Positions 34,265 to 46,930 of a stretch of DNA of 64,000 nt are shown here, in pieces. Position 1 is the stretch's first letter. The number at the start of each line of letters is the position of its first letter. A program made the translations under genes and the position numbers. Under the pieces are notes generated by a model that was not told where the DNA came from, ran no database searches, and saw only the letters and a list, made by a program, of their open reading frames with translations. Origin of the DNA: Anisodus tanguticus (taxonomy: Eukaryota > Streptophyta > Magnoliopsida > Solanales > Solanaceae); contig CM067559.1 in the NCBI GenBank assembly GCA_034509755.1, positions 41,393,032-41,457,031 on the forward strand, in the 5' to 3' direction.

Positions 34265-34680
34265 GAAATAATTGAAATAAAGAGAACCCATTTGCAAGAA
34301 GATAAAAAATAAGCAAACTTTAAACTCTCTGAAACTATTAAACTTCACAAAAAAATCTGCATTATATATCAAGAAAATAAACAAAAAAGAGTCAGAAAAA
34401 GAGGAGAATAGAAAGTACCTTGAATGAAATGAAAATTCAAAAGGGTAAGTTGAAAAAAAGAAACATCTTTCAGTTTCACACTTGCTGATTTTTGCCTCTC
34501 TTTTTTATGAATATTGGAAAAATATGATATGACAAATTGGAGAAATGAGACAAATCCCAAGTAAGAATAGAAAGTATAGTGTAAGAATAGAAAATTTACA
34601 TTAAATATTTTCAAGAAAATGATTAGATTACGATATGGCTTTTTTTAAAATAAAATAGTACTTGCAATCTAAGATATAAT

Positions 34681-35214
34681 ATAAATAGCGTGTCCTTTTC
34701 AAGCTTGATACATACCCCAACAAAGAAGGATGTAAAAAGACAATTATACCCTTCCAAAAGTCTTTTTGTCAATTTTTTTTTTTTTTTTTGCATAATGGAC
34801 CCGCTTTCTCGGACCTCAACTAATTTCTCTTGACATTTACCGGCATATATACTAGATAACTTTTTCGTTTATTTGCTCAAAGACAAATTAATCTGTTTTG
34901 AAATTTAAAAATTTATCATTTAGAATGGAATGACTTACCTTTTCTTTTTAATTCTCATGCTGTGTTTTTTTTAAGGTTTGTCAAATTTACATTTGTATCG
35001 AAAAAATCTATTTTATGGTAAAATATTTCATTTTTAAAGCTCGAATCCGAAATCTCTAATTTAGGAGTCAAGGAACTATCTCACCACAATTTTTAGACCC
35101 AGATAAAGAGATTTTTTCCCGACTCCTATTTTAACTCTATTTTTATATCAAGAGTAAAAAATAAATAAAAGAAAACAATGAGTTAGATATCATATTTTAT
35201 ATGCACCTATGTAA
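34681..35214. other. AT-rich intergenic DNA
   Basis: This includes a T tract at 34769-34790 and a degenerate repeat near 35040 (GCTCGAATCCGAAATCTC) that resembles the left part of the repeat at 35925. No gene is recognised. Confidence 0.45.
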
Positions 35215-35390
35215 TTATGGTAAGTGGTGGAGTGGTAAGTACTTCTTTATCCTTAATTAGAAATCACGGGTTTGAGCACTGTAGTATACAGAATCACCTT
35301 TGTTAAGCAATATTTGTGGGATTTTCCGACGCGAATATGAATTTAATCGGGCCTCAATGCGAGTATCGGATATCAGATAAAAGTAAAAAC
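35215..35390 (+). mobile_element. tRNA-derived SINE relic
   Basis: GTGGTGGAGTGGTAAGTAC resembles an A box and CACGGGTTTGAGCAC a B box about 40 bases on. The body continues with GGGATTTTCCGACGCGAAT. The family also seems to occur on - at 36545-36690. Confidence 0.5.
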
Positions 35391-35920
35391 TATATAACCA
35401 TAGTAAATTAATATACTTTAATATAAATACCGAGTACAAAAAAATGTTTTTATCAAAAGAGAAGTATGTGTGCATGAGCTTGTTTATCAACTTTCTACAT
35501 TGAGTCATTGACGGTTAGGACGTTTGTTATTTTTTTACAAAATGATAAATGACTTTAATCCAGTTAGAACTCAACTAATTAGACTAAACCAAAGTGGAAA
35601 CCCCTAATAAAGGACACTTAGATGCTAATTAGGTTTATCCTTTATGTGTGCTGCAAATTGCAAACACCTAAACCTGTTGAATTTTTCACTTACCTATATT
35701 AGTACTTTTACAATGACTAGCTGGATTAATATTTCTTTGTTTAATTTAATTGATAAAGAAATAAGCCATGTCATATCTAAATTCTAAAATCCCCAGTTTT
35801 TCATAGAAACAGCCCATTATGCAAACAAGTATTTTTAGCTGAACCTGCCTAATTATGGCTGTTGACAAACAAGCTCATGCATATATATATATATACTTTT
35901 TTTGATTTTTCATATGGTTT
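35391..35920. other. AT-rich intergenic DNA
   Basis: No coding frame, RNA or repeat boundary is recognised here beyond simple AT-rich sequence. Confidence 0.4.
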
Positions 35921-35924
35921 CCTT

Positions 35925-36085
35925 TACTAGTATTGGAGCCCGGTTAATCCGGAATTGCGTCGCGTAGGACTCATTCGGGAGAAGCGGTCCCATCAAGAAT
36001 TTTTCATATTCAGGATTCGAATCTGAAGCCTCTGGTTAAAGGAGGAGCGGGCTCATTTGTAGCACCACATCCTTTAGTAGAAAAA
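35925..36085. repeat. Dispersed repeat, also at 49525-49690
   Basis: TATTGGAGCCCGGTTAATCC, GTAGGACTCATTCGGGAGAAGC, ATTCGAATCTGAAGCCTCTGG and GCACCACATCC parallel TATTGGACCTTGATAATCC, GATCCATTTAAGGGAGAAGC and CAAATCCGAAACATTTG at 49525-49690. ATTCGAATC resembles a B box, so a SINE origin is possible. Confidence 0.55.
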
Positions 36086-36544
36086 ATTATATATACTAAT
36101 AACAATTAAAGTTTTAAACAAGGTTTTTGTCTTTTGGATAAGCACTTGATTAAGATGTATTCAACATTATTTTTATAAGAATAAAGGACTTGTTTTATAG
36201 TGGGTCCGATTAATATAGACAATTGGAATTTCATCATTAGGGATAGTTTTCTTTTTTAACACTTGTGGAAATAAGACATGACTAGTTAGTTAGGTGTATT
36301 ATCATGTAATGCACTAGACAAGTACTTTACTTTTATTTCAAAAAGAGATTACCTAAATACTTTAATTTGGTATGTTAGAGAGAAAGAAGTTAGACAATTT
36401 TGGAGTTAACTATATGATGTTTACCTAAATATTTTCTATTAACAACTAATAAAGGGCCACAAAGCAACTTTACACTGGGAAAAGGAAATCTTCTTAGGCA
36501 TGGGGAAAAGGTGGAAATAGTATATTATTTTATCAGTTATCACC

Positions 36545-36690
36545 ACCAAAGATTGTTCGGTAGAGCCGTAAATACTTATGATTTCAGGTTGGAACTTATT
36601 AGGTATAAAGTCATTTTTGATAGCGAGCACTTTACCGCCTATAATAAAAAAATTTCAGCACGAATTCATATTAGTGAAGTCTCAAAACGA
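36545..36690 (-). mobile_element. SINE relic
   Basis: On - the text includes GGCGGTAAAGTGCTCGCTAT (A-box-like), CCTAATAAGTTCCAACCTG and TGTCCGGTACTCGTTTTGAG. These resemble a tRNA-derived SINE with a worn B box. The small open frames here are not genes. Confidence 0.4.
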
Positions 36691-37693
36691 GTACCGGACA
36701 CTGATGAAAAATAAAAGAAAAAGTACAATTTTCTTGTTAATTACCAAGATTTATAATTTAATTAATAATATTAGTGAAAATCTCCCGCGCTAATATGTGT
36801 GAGTTAGTTTGATTCATATTAATCCCTTTACTGTTCCCGATCCTTCCTCGATCTCTTTGTGTAATGAAAATTTAAGAAAATGGTCATTTTCATATTGTAA
36901 TTTTTTTACTAACGGATTCAATTAAACTCTCTTCTTCAATATAGTTCCACCCCTACTAATAAATAATAGTAGTTAATATAATTTGACGTATATTGTGTAT
37001 GAATAAGTTTTTATCTATCATGATAACGATGAATTAACATAAAGAACGAGCGTACGATCTTTTTTTACTACTTATACATAATTATTGCATGATAGTAATA
37101 AATTTTACAAGCTCATGCACACATACTTTTCTTCATTATCAGGGATTAGATGCCATTATCACCTTCTAACATCAAAGTCATTTTCTTAATTGAAATTTAA
37201 ACATAGAATCATGACATTACTCGAAAGGAAGAAAAAAAAGGTGCAATTTGCATAAATTTGTAGATCAACACGTGTCAACCAGTCGAAACCTCGATCGTTT
37301 CATTTTGTTTAAGAGTTGATTAATTCTTTTCCATGAGCAAATATTTTATTCAAGTGTAAAACATCGAACATAGTCCATAGTTGTTAATATCAAACTATAA
37401 ACTATAAATACATGCTAGATAAGTTTTTGTTTTATTTTATTTTTAGTTTATTTTTTTGATGAACAAGTTGAAGCAACAGACACTAAAAAAACAAGAGATT
37501 TATCTATGAAAATGTACGGAAGGGGTCACAATCATACACGAAGGAGGAAAATTGATATTCCACCTTTTTTATACCATTTATTTATGTATTTTTGCAATAA
37601 TAAATTACTTCATTCAGGCAGTTTTTTCCCTTAAATTAGCCGGCCAACAGCAACAACATATTTTATACATCTATTAAAGATTCTCTTGAAAAC
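36691..37693. other. AT-rich intergenic DNA, nothing recognised
   Basis: No gene, RNA or element boundary was recognised between the SINE relic and the Copia LTR starting at 37694. Confidence 0.45.
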
Positions 37694-37882
37694 TAATAGA
37701 ATAGAAACCGTATATTCCCGTGATATTATTAGAGATCTTGTACATCTGTAATTATGGTAGTAATCTTTTGTATTAGAAAAATGTATATTTGATTTCCATA
37801 ATTATAGGATAGGTTTACTATTGTATATCATGTATATAAACCAATTACATAAATGAAAATAATCAAAGGATTATTCTCTTTT
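37694..37882 (+). repeat. 5' LTR of Copia copy 3
   Basis: It starts TAATAGAATA and ends ATTCTCTTT before the primer-binding site TGGTATCAGCAG at 37884. It matches the 3' LTR along its whole length. Confidence 0.85.
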
Positions 37883-38006
37883 ATGGTATCAGCAGTCTAG
37901 GGTAAATTTTTTCTTCTCCACAAACCCTTCCGCCGCCCTACTCCTTCGGCCGCCACCTCCCATCATTTTTATTCGAAACTTTAATTCTCCTATTGTTCCT
38001 CAATCA

Positions 38007-38821
38007 TGTCTAACACAAAGAATATCTTTCATCCCGCCTTTGTAGTTTCCAACATCAAAAACAATATCCCTATTGTTCTTGAAATGGAGAACGTCCAGTA
38101 CGCTATGTGAGAAGAACTTTTTAAAATTCACGCAAGGTCTCATAGAGTCCTCAATCACATCATCAAACCGGAAAAAAGTAAGGAGAAGGTGTCTTCCACT
38201 GATGATGAAATAGAGTTGTGGGCAACTCTTGATGCTACGGTGCTCCAATGGATTTATTCCACCATCTCTACGGACCTCTTACAGACAATCATCGAACCCG
38301 ACGCCACGACAATGGAAGCTTGGAATAGGTTGTGTGATATATTCTAAGATAACAAAAATTCTCGTGTCATGACCCTTGAGAGGATTTTCTGAATGCCTCA
38401 GCCTATTGTCAACGGCTCAAGGAGTAAGGAGTTGTCGGATCAACTCAAGAACGTTGATGCACCTGTCACGAATGATCGTCTCGTTCTTCAAATGGTTGCA
38501 GGCCTATCCGAGGCATATAATGGGGTTGAAACTCTTCTTCGCCAAAGAAATCCTCTCCCACCGTTCTACCAAACACGTTTTATGCTAACCTTAGAAGAAG
38601 CAGGATTGGCTAAAAAGGCGGCTACTGGAGCCAATTTCGCCATGATAGTGGCCACATCCCGCGAAATTGATGACTCTCAATCATTCTTCAAAAATTATGG
38701 TCAAAACCGTAACAACGGGGGTGGCAAAAGGGGTCAAAACTGTGAGAAAAATTGTGATGGCAGACGTGGCAGTGGCAAGGGTGGTAGCCGTGGCGGCAAC
38801 AGCGACGGCAGTGGCAGATGA
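38007..38821 (+). pseudogene. Copia gag pseudogene
   Basis: The frame starts MSNTKNIFHPAFVVSNIKN and continues with WATLDATVLQWIYSTISTDL and EAWNRLCDIF, typical of the Copia gag UBN2-like region. Stops lie at about 38107, 38345 and 38390. The open stretch 38393-38821 includes LMVAGLSEAY-like and LTLEEAGLAKKA text and a Gly-rich tail with NNGGGKRG. It encoded the nucleocapsid protein and is now inactive. Confidence 0.75.
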
Positions 38822-39156
38822 GGAGACGGCAGTGGCGGTCAGCAGGGGATCGGGCCACTGAACCCTTGGCAGCAGGCTTGGGCCGTTGGGCAATGGCCCT
38901 GGGCTTACCTTAGGCCAATGGGCAGTAGCTCACATCGCCCTGCCTGTTTCCAAGATCAAACTAGGCCAGGCCTAGTGGACAACAGAGGTAGCAGCAAGGC
39001 CAGCCTGGGCCTCAAAATAATTTGGTCTGGCAGTAGCCTGGCCTGCTTGGACCTCGACCTCAGCAGGCTTTCGCTGCTGCGGGCCCAGTAGCAGCCCCGA
39101 CCCATATAAATATCGAGGTAGCGATACATACACTTGGACTGAATCCTTCGGATGCA

Positions 39157-42100
39157 AATCGCTACATGGACACTGGTGCTACTTCTCACATGATGTCCAC
39201 ACCAGGTAATCTCTCATCTTATTTCAATTTGAGCGAAAATCGTGGCATAACTATTGATAATGGTAATTCAATTTCAATTTGTAGTTATGGTCACACTAAA
39301 TTGTCTCCCCTGAATCCGCCTTTAGCCCTGGAAAATGTGTTTTATGCTCCTCACTTAATTAAAAATTTGGCGTATGTTCAAAAATTTACAACTGATAACT
39401 CAGTTTCAGTTGACTTTGACCCTTTTGAATTTCTGTGAATGATTTATGGACGGGGATACCACTAATAAAATATGATAGTTGGGGCGAGCTCTATCACATC
39501 ACCACCACCACTAACAAGTCACACCGTCAACGTTTGTCATTTTAGCACATTTCTTATGGCATGCACGTTTGGGTCATCCGGGAGTGTCTGTATTTTCCTC
39601 CCTTAAAAATAATAAATTTATTGAGTGTAATAGTGATCGTTGTACTAATGTTTGTCCTTCTTGTCCGCTTGGGAAACATGTTAAATTGTCGTTTGTGGTT
39701 TCCAATTCTAGTACTTTGTTGTCATTTGATATTATTCATAGTGATCTTTAGACATCTCCCGTTTTAAGCTCTACCAGTCACCGTTATTATGTGTTATTTT
39801 TGGATGATTATTCTAGTTTATTGTGGACGTTTCCGTTATCTAAAAAGTCTCAAAATCATTTAGAGCATTCACCCGCACACAATTTGAACGGAAAATTAAG
39901 AATATTCAATGTGATAATGGAATGAAATTTAATAATGGGCCATTTAGAGAATTTTATAAGGTTAATGGTATATCTTTTCGTTTTTCATGTTCACATACGT
40001 CATCACAAAATTAAAAAGCCGAAAGAAAATCTGCATCATGTATAATATTTTTCGTACACTACTAGTCCATGCATCATTAACACCTTCCTTTTGACATCAT
40101 GCATTGCAAATGAGAACGTACCTCTTTAATATACTCCCTATCAAAGGATTAGCATACCAATTCCACTCAAATTTCTTTATCAAAAATACCCTTCGTATTC
40201 TCATCTTAGGGTGTTTGGATGTTTATGTTATCATCTGTTCCCCTCCTCTACCATCAACAAACTTCAAGCCCGCTCTATTCGTGTGTATTTTTGGGTTACC
40301 CGTCTAATCATCATGGTTATAAATGTTATGATTTATCCTCTAATAAAATCATAATTAGTCGTCATGTTATTTTTGATGAAACACAATTTCCGTTTGCTAA
40401 GTTCCATAATCCTGTGTCCAATGCTTATAATTTTTTGGATGATGGGCTCTCCCCGTATGTGGTCCACCATTTAGTCCGGCCCACCTCGGCTTTTGGACCA
40501 GCAGACACCGGCAGGCCCACTGCATGCCGGCCCAAACACTGCCCGTCCTCACACTTTGCCAGCAGGCCCACTATCTGCTGACCCATCACCATTCGCCCTC
40601 GAATCTCAGCCAGCATGCAGTGGGCCTACTGGCCCAAACACGTCCACACTCCAATCGGCACAACTCCTTCCAACCTAGAATGGTACCGAGAACACCACAA
40701 TGACCTAGCTCCAACCCAATTATATTTCGGGTCAAGGGCCCATTACTCATAGCCAGCGGGGTATTTTTAGACTAAAATGATAATTTAATCTCAACTCTAA
40801 TGGCACTAAATCACCCCTACCACGTAACCTCGTGTCTGCCCTTCGTGACCCGAATTGGAAAATGGTCATAGATGATGAATATAATGCTCTTATTGAAAAT
40901 AAGACGTGAGAGTTGGTGCCCCGTCTGCCTGGTGTTAATGTAATTTGCTTTATGTAGTTTTTTACTCATAAGGGAAAATATGATATTTTATTAGAGGCAC
41001 AAGGCCCGTCTTGTAGGTGATGACAAAACTCAACATGTTGGCATGGACTGTGGCGAGACATTTAGTCCGGTGGTCAAACTGGCAAGTATTCACACTGTTC
41101 TCAGTCTAGCTCTCTCAAAAGCATGACACATTCATCAACTAGACGTAAAAATGTGTTCTTGCATGACAAATTCAAGGAAATTGTATACATGCATCAACCC
41201 TTGGGTTTCAGGGACCCCAATCATCCAAACCATGTGTGCTTGCTGAGGAAGTTCTTATATGGGCTCAAATAGGCTCCTCGGGCTAGGTACAAAAGGTTTG
41301 CAGATTATGTCTACTATTGGATTTTCTCATAGCTGGTCTGATCATTCTTTGTTCATCTACCGTCGCGGTTCTTCTCTGGTATACATTTTGTTATATGTGG
41401 ATGATATTATATTGACTGCTTCTTCTGATAAACTGCGCAAGTTTATCATATCTCTTCTCAGCTCCGAATTTGCTATGAAAGACTTGGGGCATTTGAGTTA
41501 TTTTTTGGGTATAGTTGTAACTCGTCACGCATGTGGTCTATTTTTGTCCCAGATGAAGTATGCAACAGAGATTATTGAACGGGTTGGCATGTTATCATGT
41601 AAGTCATCTCCTACGTCGGTTGACACTAAACTGAAGTTGAGTGCTACTTCTAGCACACCTTATAAGGATCCTTCTACTATCGTAGTCTTGCGGGGGCTCT
41701 TCAGTATCTTATGTTTACGAGGCCCGATATTACTTATGCAGTGCGGCAAATGTGTTTATTTATGCATGATCTGAGGGAAGAACACATGCACACTCTCAAA
41801 CGCATTGTGCGTTAAATTCAGGGCACTCTTGATTATGGTTTACACTTATATCCATCATCGGTATCTACTTTCATGTCTTATACATATAATGATTGGGGTG
41901 GGTGTCCAGAGACCAGACATTCAACATTTGGTTATTGTATGTTTTTTGGTGATAACTTGGTATCTTGGTCGACTAAATGTCAGGCTACTTTGTCACGTTC
42001 CAGCACGGAGGCCGAATATCGAGGGGTAGCCAATGTGGTGTCTGAGTCCTGTTGGTTGCGTAACCTCCTCTTAGAGCTTCATTTTCATATTCGGAAAGCT

Positions 42101-42340
42101 ACCTTGTCTACTGCGATAATGTTATTGCGATATTTCTCTCTGGGAATCCGGTCCAACATCAGCGGACTAAACATATCGATATGATATTCACTTTGTTCGC
42201 GAAAAGGTCTATCGTGGACAAGTACGTGTATTGCATGTCCCTTCACGGTATCAAATTGCTGACATATTTACTAAGGGCCTTCCCTTAGTTCTATTTGAAG
42301 ATTTTAGGGACAGTCTCAGCATCCGAAGACCGCCCGCTAC
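39157..42340 (+). pseudogene. Copia pol pseudogene of copy 3
   Basis: The protease site YMDTGATSHMM is intact at 39163-39195. The GAG-pre-integrase segment (WHARLGHPGVSVF, CPLGKHV) follows at 39555-39690. Integrase at 39725-40020 has stops and frameshifts, and the C-terminal part (IIISRHVIFDE) is at 40350. A linker rich in GGCCCA runs 40430-40850. RT from about 40900 is broken but keeps YVDD near 41392-41403. RNase H (SWSTKCQATLSRSSTEAEYRG) is at 41873-42100 and ends with ADIFTKGLP in another frame near 42260. Confidence 0.85.
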
Positions 42341-42353
42341 GACTGCGGGGATA

Positions 42354-42542
42354 TAATAGAATATACACCGTATATTCCTGTGATATTATTAGAGATCTTG
42401 TACATATGTAACTATGGTAGTAATGTTTTGTATTAGAAAAATGTATATTTGATTTCCGTAATTATAGGCTAGGTTTACTATTGTATATCATGTATATAAA
42501 TCAATTACATTAATGAAAATAATTAAGGGATTATTCTCTTTA
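42354..42542 (+). repeat. 3' LTR of Copia copy 3
   Basis: It starts TAATAGAATATACACCG after GACTGCGGGGATA and ends ATTCTCTTTA. AAAGAC follows. The 5' flank reads AAAAC, so a 5-bp target duplication is not certain. Confidence 0.85.
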
Positions 42543-43128
42543 AAAGACAATAATATATAGTATTTCATTTGAGAAGAATAAGTCCCATTATTTAAAAAAA
42601 TTATACTGGTCCATTACTTTAAATCTGTAAATGGACCCATAATAACTAGTCAACTTTGCATAATATTATTTATTGATCCATCACCCATTTGTGCAAACTG
42701 GAAAGCAAGGAACAATATACATGGCTGAGGTTTGTTGTGGATCAAAATACTTAATAAATTGGATGATTATGATATACGTTAAGTGAATAATAATTACCGC
42801 GTTGACAGAATTTATGTATAAATTGTATAGGTGAATTTTTTATCCAACACATAAAATAGATTAAGTGGACGTCTAAAATAAAAATTATCAGTAATTTAAT
42901 TTAATTGATTGATAAATTGATAATCTTAACATGAAAAATTATATCAATTAAGTAGTTAATGTTGAATTCAAAATTTATTGAGGAGTGCAATTACAATTTT
43001 TTTAAAATAATTTATATCACAAGCTTGAGAATGATGATTACTCGAATAACACAATAGAAGATCGCGAAAAAGAAAAATTAGTGTTTTATGGATGTTTTCT
43101 AGCTTCAAACAAACAATATTTCAACTAT
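42543..43128. other. AT-rich intergenic DNA
   Basis: No gene or element boundary recognised; long A and T tracts only. Confidence 0.45.
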
Positions 43129-43260
43129 AGGAGTTGCAGTGAAATGATAAGTGTTCGTTCATCTTTAATCAAAGATCTCAAGTTCGAGTCCTGATATAGT
43201 AGAGGTGAACCTACCTCTAGAGTAGAGAGGTCACGTGCCCCGGTAATTACCTCACAAAAA
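43129..43260 (+). mobile_element. tRNA-derived SINE
   Basis: GCAGTGAAATGATAAGTGTTC is A-box-like and CAAGTTCGAGTCCTGAT contains a good B box about 35 bases on. The body ends with GTGCCCCGGTAATTACCTC and runs directly into a TA repeat, which may be its expanded tail. Confidence 0.6.

Positions 43261-43319
<59 letters not shown>
43261..43319. repeat. TA dinucleotide microsatellite
   Basis: About 28 uninterrupted AT units. Length polymorphism and assembly error are likely. Confidence 0.95.
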
Positions 43320-43320
<1 letters not shown>

Positions 43321-43431
43321 TAAATATGAGGTATATATCTTAATTGGCACCCTCATTCACAAAGGTAGGTAGCTACATGCACTGGTTGATACAGGGTGCA
43401 CAAATGATCCTTAGTACGCCTACCTGGGTGT

Positions 43432-46272
43432 GATTCTGTAACGACTCGTCTGGTCATTTTAGGCTATAGACCTCTATTTGACTATTTTACCCTTCTCGTA
43501 GACTCTATGTGGGGTTTGTGATGTGCAGGGATGAGTGGCACGGATCCCAATGTCTATTTATGTGAGTTTCGGATGAAAATCCAAAATAACAATCTTAGAG
43601 TTGGATAGTTTGACTCAAGGTTGAATTTTGAGTATATGGATTCGTTTCCGGGCTCTGTCACTTTCGATAGTTCCGGAGGGTTATTTATGACGTAGTTGAG
43701 TCATTGGTTCATTTCCCGAGATAATCAGATGTATTTTGTGACCTTATTTGTAAAATTTGGATATTTGGTTATTTTGGATGATTCTTTAGAAAAGTATGTC
43801 TTAACTCGATTGAATGGGAAATCTGAGGGCACGAGTGAGTTCATAGCATTATTTAGCTTGGGAGAGCATGTCTGGTTTGTGTCTGGGATCTCGGGAGTGT
43901 TTTGGGTGTTTGGTAGAAGTTTGGGTTGAAATCCATTGTGCTAGTGTCTAGTGTCTGCCCCAATGGTACAATTGTCCGCTCCTGCGTATTCGCCTCTGCG
44001 GAGGTTGGCTCGCATAAGGGGTGTGTGGCCTATGCAGGGTTTTGTGCGATGCTACGCTGAGGCGATGTATCAAGTGACTGCGCCTCAACGAGCCTCTTGT
44101 CCGCCGAAGCAGGACCGCGCCAGCGGAATCGCTGTATCTAGAAACCTCATAAATTTTCTAGGTCAAATCACTTTCCCAAAATATCATTTTCTCGGTTCTA
44201 GAGCTGTCTAAGGGGGATTCTTGAAGGTTTTGGCTAAGTTCTTCATTTGAGGTAAGATTCTTCACCCTTGTGGCTATGTTTCATGTTTTAAGTCTCTAAT
44301 GATGGTACATAATGTATGCAAATTGGGAAAGATGAGTTCTAGTATTCATATTCGATTAAGAAATGTTGAAACTTTGATTTAAGGGTGTAATATGATTTAG
44401 TTGGTCTTGATATTATAAATTAGTATTGGAATATGATCGAAGATCATGTTGTAGCATTTGATTTGTATATAGAAACCCTTTTAATTTTTAGTGAAATTTT
44501 AGGGTTTATAAATTGGGCTTTTCTTAAATTGTGCAATCGAAGGTCCTAGTGAGCTTAGGTTTCTAATAAACTTAAGGATATGATTATCTAATATGTGTTT
44601 ATGATTTTTGGGCAATAAAGATTGAATCTTGATACCGTGGGCCCGAAGTTGATTTTGGAAGTCTTGGTATGTTTAAAGACTATGTCCTTGTATTGTGTGT
44701 TAGCTTTATATTAACGTGTAGTATATGTGTGTTAGACTTCAATCATCACGAGGCACTCCGGGGCAAGTCTTGCATGTAGGGTTGATCGTTTGGGGCTCCT
44801 ATTCGGCCTAGAGGTAGGCTATGATTTACTTTATTAAACTTAGATAGAAGTGCGGAGTATTGAGCGTGTTTGGGAGTCTCAGCAAACAGTTGTGATGAAC
44901 GTTTGAGTGAGTACCGGTGTTGAACTGTGATGATGGGTAATTTGGGGAATCAACCTTAAGCTAGTTCCGACTGTTGTTGATTAAGTTTATCGACATTATG
45001 TGGGCTCGTCGCCATATTGATATTGTTGTGTTTATTCATCACACATGCTTTCGATATGATATCCTGATTGTACTTGGATTATATGTTATTGAATTCTTGA
45101 AAGCATGTGATATTCATCTCTATACTTGGTTGCATCTCATTATATCATGATTTCTTTCCTTGTATTGTCATTTGTATTCATACACTCATGGTTCTGTTGA
45201 TATTGATATGAGAGTGGTATGGAAATATTATGGGTCCAAGAGACCGGGAAGGTAAGAACACTTATGAGATTATGGCAACATTGAGATGATGATGATGATA
45301 CGCGGGCGAACGGGTTGCACGCCTACAACAGTTATTCAACCAAGAGTTGAGCTCCGTTGAGAAATTTTGGAGGCGTATATAACTTCGCGGGTCCCCCATG
45401 GATGTACAATTCATTGAATTTGGACGCATGTATATGGGAGATGGAAAAGGTACATGGCATATGCATTGCATTCATATCATACATACATCATTTTATTGAT
45501 TATCTGTTGATGAACCAAGTGTTGGATTCGTATTGATGACATGGTTGATTTCTGATTAAATGAGGATTGTTAGTACTTGAATACTGTTATTCAATGCTTT
45601 TGGAACTGGTAATGCTTATGAATATGAGATCGTATATGAATAAAGTGACTTGTTGACTTCAGTGAACTTTGCATGAACTATGAGACTTAATTTGGTTATT
45701 GAATTATCTAATATATGATTATTTGGTGTCAATTTGGTATTTATCTCTTTTTGTGTATCTTCCATCGTTGTCGATCTATGATGTCTACGGAGGTACTTTT
45801 GTGTACTCATACTACATTTGCTGCATTTTATTTGGATGCAGATAACAGATCCCTCTATCCGATCGAGAGCTCGAGCTTGAGTCCGAGAGAATGGACTTCC
45901 AGTATTCAGGGTTAGGATGCTACTTCTGACATGCCTTGGATGCTCTATCTTTTGCTTTGTCTTTATTTCTGTTTCACAGACATGTTTCAGACACTTAGAC
46001 TATGATTTTCAGGATTTGGCTTATGTTGCCTTAAAATCAGACTTGTATCTGTATTAGCTCTCTTGTATTGTTGACCAGATTATTGGGAGATTATATTTTG
46101 AATTTTCAGACTTATGTTCCTCATTTTATATTATAATCGATATTAATTTAAGTATTTTTGTATATTTCTTCATTTCTTTCTTATATCATGTTAAATGAGT
46201 TGGGAGTGGTTCGCCTACCGGTGATAAAGTGTTGGTACCACCACAATTTTTAAAAAGGGTCATAACAGATCC
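43432..46272 (+). mobile_element. Probable solo LTR of about 2.8 kb
   Basis: The body at 43437-46267 starts TGTAACGACTCG and ends GGGTCATAACA, the TG...CA form of an LTR with matching short inverted ends (TGT/ACA). The flanks GATTC (43432-43436) and GATCC (46268-46272) are a 5-bp target duplication with one mismatch. No gag, pol, primer site or second LTR is present. The start resembles a family of large Solanaceae elements starting TGTAACGACCCG, known to me from memory. Unequal recombination of a full element would leave this. Confidence 0.65.
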
Positions 46273-46274
46273 AC

Positions 46275-46380
46275 ACTCCATCACAACAACAACAACCATA
46301 CCCATTATATTACAAGTGGGATCTGAAAAGTTTAGGGTTTACGCGACCCACTCCCACATTGGCACAAAAGAAAATCCGAC
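46275..46380 (-). mobile_element. TS-like SINE or LINE tail remnant
   Basis: CACAACAACAACAACCATACC, ATATTACAAGTGGGATCTGAA and GGGTTTACGCGACC mirror the 3' end of the SINEs at 29071 and 57926. It directly follows the end of the solo LTR. The left part is lost. Confidence 0.6.
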
Positions 46381-46930
46381 ATTTTGTAGCCACAGATTGG
46401 TAGTAGGTCCTCATTATTCTCAAATTTTGGGTTCCACCTCTGTTTGTTAGAGTCGTTTAACCCCATGATGTAATACTTCCGTATGCAAAGCTGAATTTAA
46501 TTAATAGAGCCCGAATATAAATATCTAACCTTTGGTGAAAACCCAAAATGAAATAATGTTCCGGATGCAATGTTCCATGTTGATAAAGTTGTAGCTATCT
46601 TTGTATAGGGCGAATAATAAGAAGAATATGTTAAATCAATGATGTTGAATCGATTGGGTAGGAGTATGTGAGAATAAGGCACAAAAGTTGTTTTTCAAAT
46701 GGACAATTAATAGACCATCATTAAAAATATTTGTCACATGCATGTACTATATTCCTACACACGTACCACTGTCTTTTATATAAAAATAACTGTTTAGGAA
46801 ATTGGAAAATTTAGAATCATTCTTACTCTGAATATATACCACTTAGTTATATTCACCATCGTTTTGCAATCCACCATACAATTTAAACGTTATTTCGAGA
46901 TATATGCTTCTCACTGAGAAATTGATTGTT
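46381..46930. other. Intergenic DNA, nothing recognised
   Basis: No coding or repeat feature was recognised between the SINE remnant and the nested MITEs. Confidence 0.45.

Larger units (their letters stand above)
32267..34680 (-). promoter_or_regulatory. PIP5K 5' region with a probable 5' UTR intron
   Basis: On -, CATTCAAG/GTACTTTC at 34419/34418 is a good donor. CTGTTTTTCAG/GTCAAAG at 32378/32377 is a good acceptor about 110 bases before the ATG at 32266. A 2041-bp intron in the 5' UTR would join them. It would hold a tandem duplication (33047-33510), a hAT MITE (33800-33957) and a SINE piece (34168-34241). There is no transcript evidence here; the promoter is then expected upstream of about 34680. 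Confidence 0.45.
37694..42542 (+). mobile_element. Ty1/Copia retrotransposon copy 3 with both LTRs
   Basis: Two direct repeats of 189 bp, at 37694-37882 and 42354-42542, share TAATAGAATA, GTGATATTATTAGAGATCTTG and ATTATAGGNTAGGTTTACTATTG and differ at about a dozen positions. A primer-binding site (TGGTATCAG, initiator-tRNA-Met type) follows the 5' LTR at 37884. Gag and pol are present in order but degenerate. LTRs and pol are not the same family as copies 1, 2 and 4. LTR divergence of roughly 6 to 7 percent by eye suggests an old insertion. Confidence 0.9.

Noticed and set aside
43951..44211. 86-codon frame in a GC-richer block
   Set aside because: It lies within the probable solo LTR, matches no known family by eye and has no gene context.
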